Assembly (NCBI GenBank): GCA_937900165.1
Contig: CALCCX010000385.1
Location: 1 to 5,922, forward strand
Length of the DNA: 5,922 nt
Direction of reading: 5' to 3'
Origin: an uncultured Acidimicrobiia bacterium
GTDB lineage: Bacteria > Actinomycetota > Acidimicrobiia > Spongiisociales > Spongiisociaceae
Made by a program: the position numbers and the translations under genes. Positions 5,435-5,922 of the stretch are shown one piece after another. Below the pieces are notes generated by a model. It was not told the origin of the DNA, searched no databases, and was given only the letters and a program-made list of their open reading frames with translations. The stretch's first letter is position 1. Each line of letters begins with the position of its first letter.

Positions 5435-5746
5435 GCCTTCACGAGTTCGAAGCTCCTCGACCCGCGACGCCGCTGCTGGCGGCCGGCCGACTACCGGGGG
5501 TTCCTCAGCGAGCATCGCGGCGCGGTGCTCCAAGGCGCGCAGGCCGAGCGGCGCGACGTGGCGCGCTTGATGCTCCAGCATCACGCGCTCGAAGCGCGCG
5601 CTCAGCTGCTCCTCGCTCATTCCGATGGCCCGAGGATCCCCCACCAGGAAGAGCTTCCACTCGTCGCGGTTCGTCCCGATCAGCACCGGGACATCGCGCG
5701 CCGAGCCTTTGCGGACGGCCTCGAGGGGAGGCTCGGGGAGCAGGTC
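5435..5746 (-). CDS. Type-B carboxylesterase, internal fragment (both ends missing)
   Basis: Read on the minus strand from the adapter boundary (first full codon GAC at 5746-5744), the sequence encodes DLLPEPPLEAVRKGSARDV, PVLIGTNRDEWKLFLVGDPR and then MSEEQLSARFERVM. The pattern PLEA(V/I)..GSA..VP(L/V)L(I/V)GTNRDEWKLF is typical of the C-terminal half of type-B carboxylesterases (para-nitrobenzyl esterase-like alpha/beta hydrolases), near the acid member of the catalytic triad. Support is strong over 5579-5746. From 5579 down to 5435 the frame stays open but no longer resembles the family, so a frameshift or a further junction is possible. The catalytic serine and histidine lie outside this fragment. 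Initial residues MLFRS in the same frame come from the adapter. It is unrelated to its neighbours and comes from another locus or organism. Confidence 0.68.
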
Positions 5747-5812
5747 AGATCGGAAGAGCACACGTCTGAACTCCAGTCACACTGATATATCTCGTATGCC
5801 GTCTTCTGCTTG
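5747..5812 (+). other. Illumina TruSeq index adapter (library artefact)
   Basis: The 66 bases begin AGATCGGAAGAGCACACG, contain the index segment ACTGATAT (5781-5788) and end with the P7 flow-cell sequence finishing in CTTCTGCTTG. They are the exact reverse complement of 42-107. Genomic sequence ends at 5746. The first A (5747) may be the A-tailing base. Peptides such as RSEEHTSELQSH read across this block are artefacts. Confidence 0.99.
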
Positions 5813-5922
5813 AAAAAAAAAAACAAAAAAACAGTAAAAACTATAAATTATTTTGCTATCAAGACACTCCTTTTCTACTCTGTCTCCTCTGCTGTTATAC
5901 AATCCAGTCGTCAACTCAATCC
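5813..5922. other. Poly-A and low-quality read tail outside the adapter
   Basis: An A-rich run (5813 to about 5840) is followed by about 80 bases of AT-rich, then pyrimidine-rich sequence with no reading frame, motif or repeat. Its composition is quite unlike the GC-rich insert. This is what an Illumina read yields after passing the end of the adapter. I see no biological feature in it. Confidence 0.92.

Noticed and set aside
42..5812. 66-bp terminal inverted repeats as ends of a transposon, integron or linear replicon
   Set aside because: The repeats are exactly a sequencing adapter with an index. There is no transposase or replication gene.
5625..5813. Plus-strand 62-codon frame containing SDRKSTRLNSSH
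   Set aside because: It is antisense of the esterase fragment followed by translated adapter, a known contaminant pattern.
5813..5922. AT-rich tail as an AT-rich replication origin or phage segment
   Set aside because: It follows the flow-cell end of the adapter, where no template exists, and shows no repeats or coding signal.

Overview
The window is an assembled contig, not an intact stretch of one genome. Both ends are Illumina TruSeq-type library adapter: a perfect 66-bp inverted pair at 42-107 and 5747-5812, both carrying the same index (ACTGAT in index-read orientation, which I recall as TruSeq index 25). Outside the adapters lies only homopolymer-rich read noise. Genomic sequence is therefore confined to 108-5746, and its right-hand part is built from at least two or three unrelated pieces.

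The large left block (108 to about 4990) is GC-rich and looks like one chromosome, probably of an actinobacterium or another high-GC soil or water bacterium. The reasons are GC-ending codons, GTG starts, a Phd/VapC-type toxin-antitoxin pair with an apparently leaderless promoter, and an acyl-CoA carboxylase alpha chain with a C-terminal biotinyl domain. The assignment is inference. In order it holds: the 3' end of a biotin-dependent acyl-CoA carboxylase alpha subunit (110-886, +); a compact toxin-antitoxin operon, antitoxin 940-1194 and PIN-domain toxin 1187-1600, with a palindromic operator over its promoter; a minus-strand four-helix membrane protein (1644-2087) made of two tandem copies of one 74-residue unit; then, divergent from it, a xylose operon xylB (2135-3637) and xylA (3648-4922). 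XylA isomerises D-xylose to D-xylulose and XylB phosphorylates it for the pentose phosphate pathway. The block ends with the first 14 codons of an NAD-dependent epimerase/dehydratase (4949-4990), which breaks off directly after its Rossmann glycine motif.

The right block (about 4990-5746) is patchwork. A GC-rich stretch with a 9-bp hairpin stem sits at the break. It is followed by a thiamine-thiazole segment: a ThiS sulfur carrier (5105-5320) whose expected TGA stop reads CGA, so that it runs in frame into the first 33 codons of ThiG (5336-5434). ThiG is then cut and replaced by about 310 bp whose minus strand encodes part of a type-B carboxylesterase, ending at the 3' adapter.

I found no convincing new biological system. 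The most interesting real biology is the internally duplicated membrane protein divergent from xylBA and the architecture of the toxin-antitoxin promoter. The most useful practical observation is that the contig is adapter-contaminated and chimeric, so apparent fusions and truncations near its ends should not be read as biology. No tRNA, rRNA, CRISPR array, insertion sequence or riboswitch was recognised.
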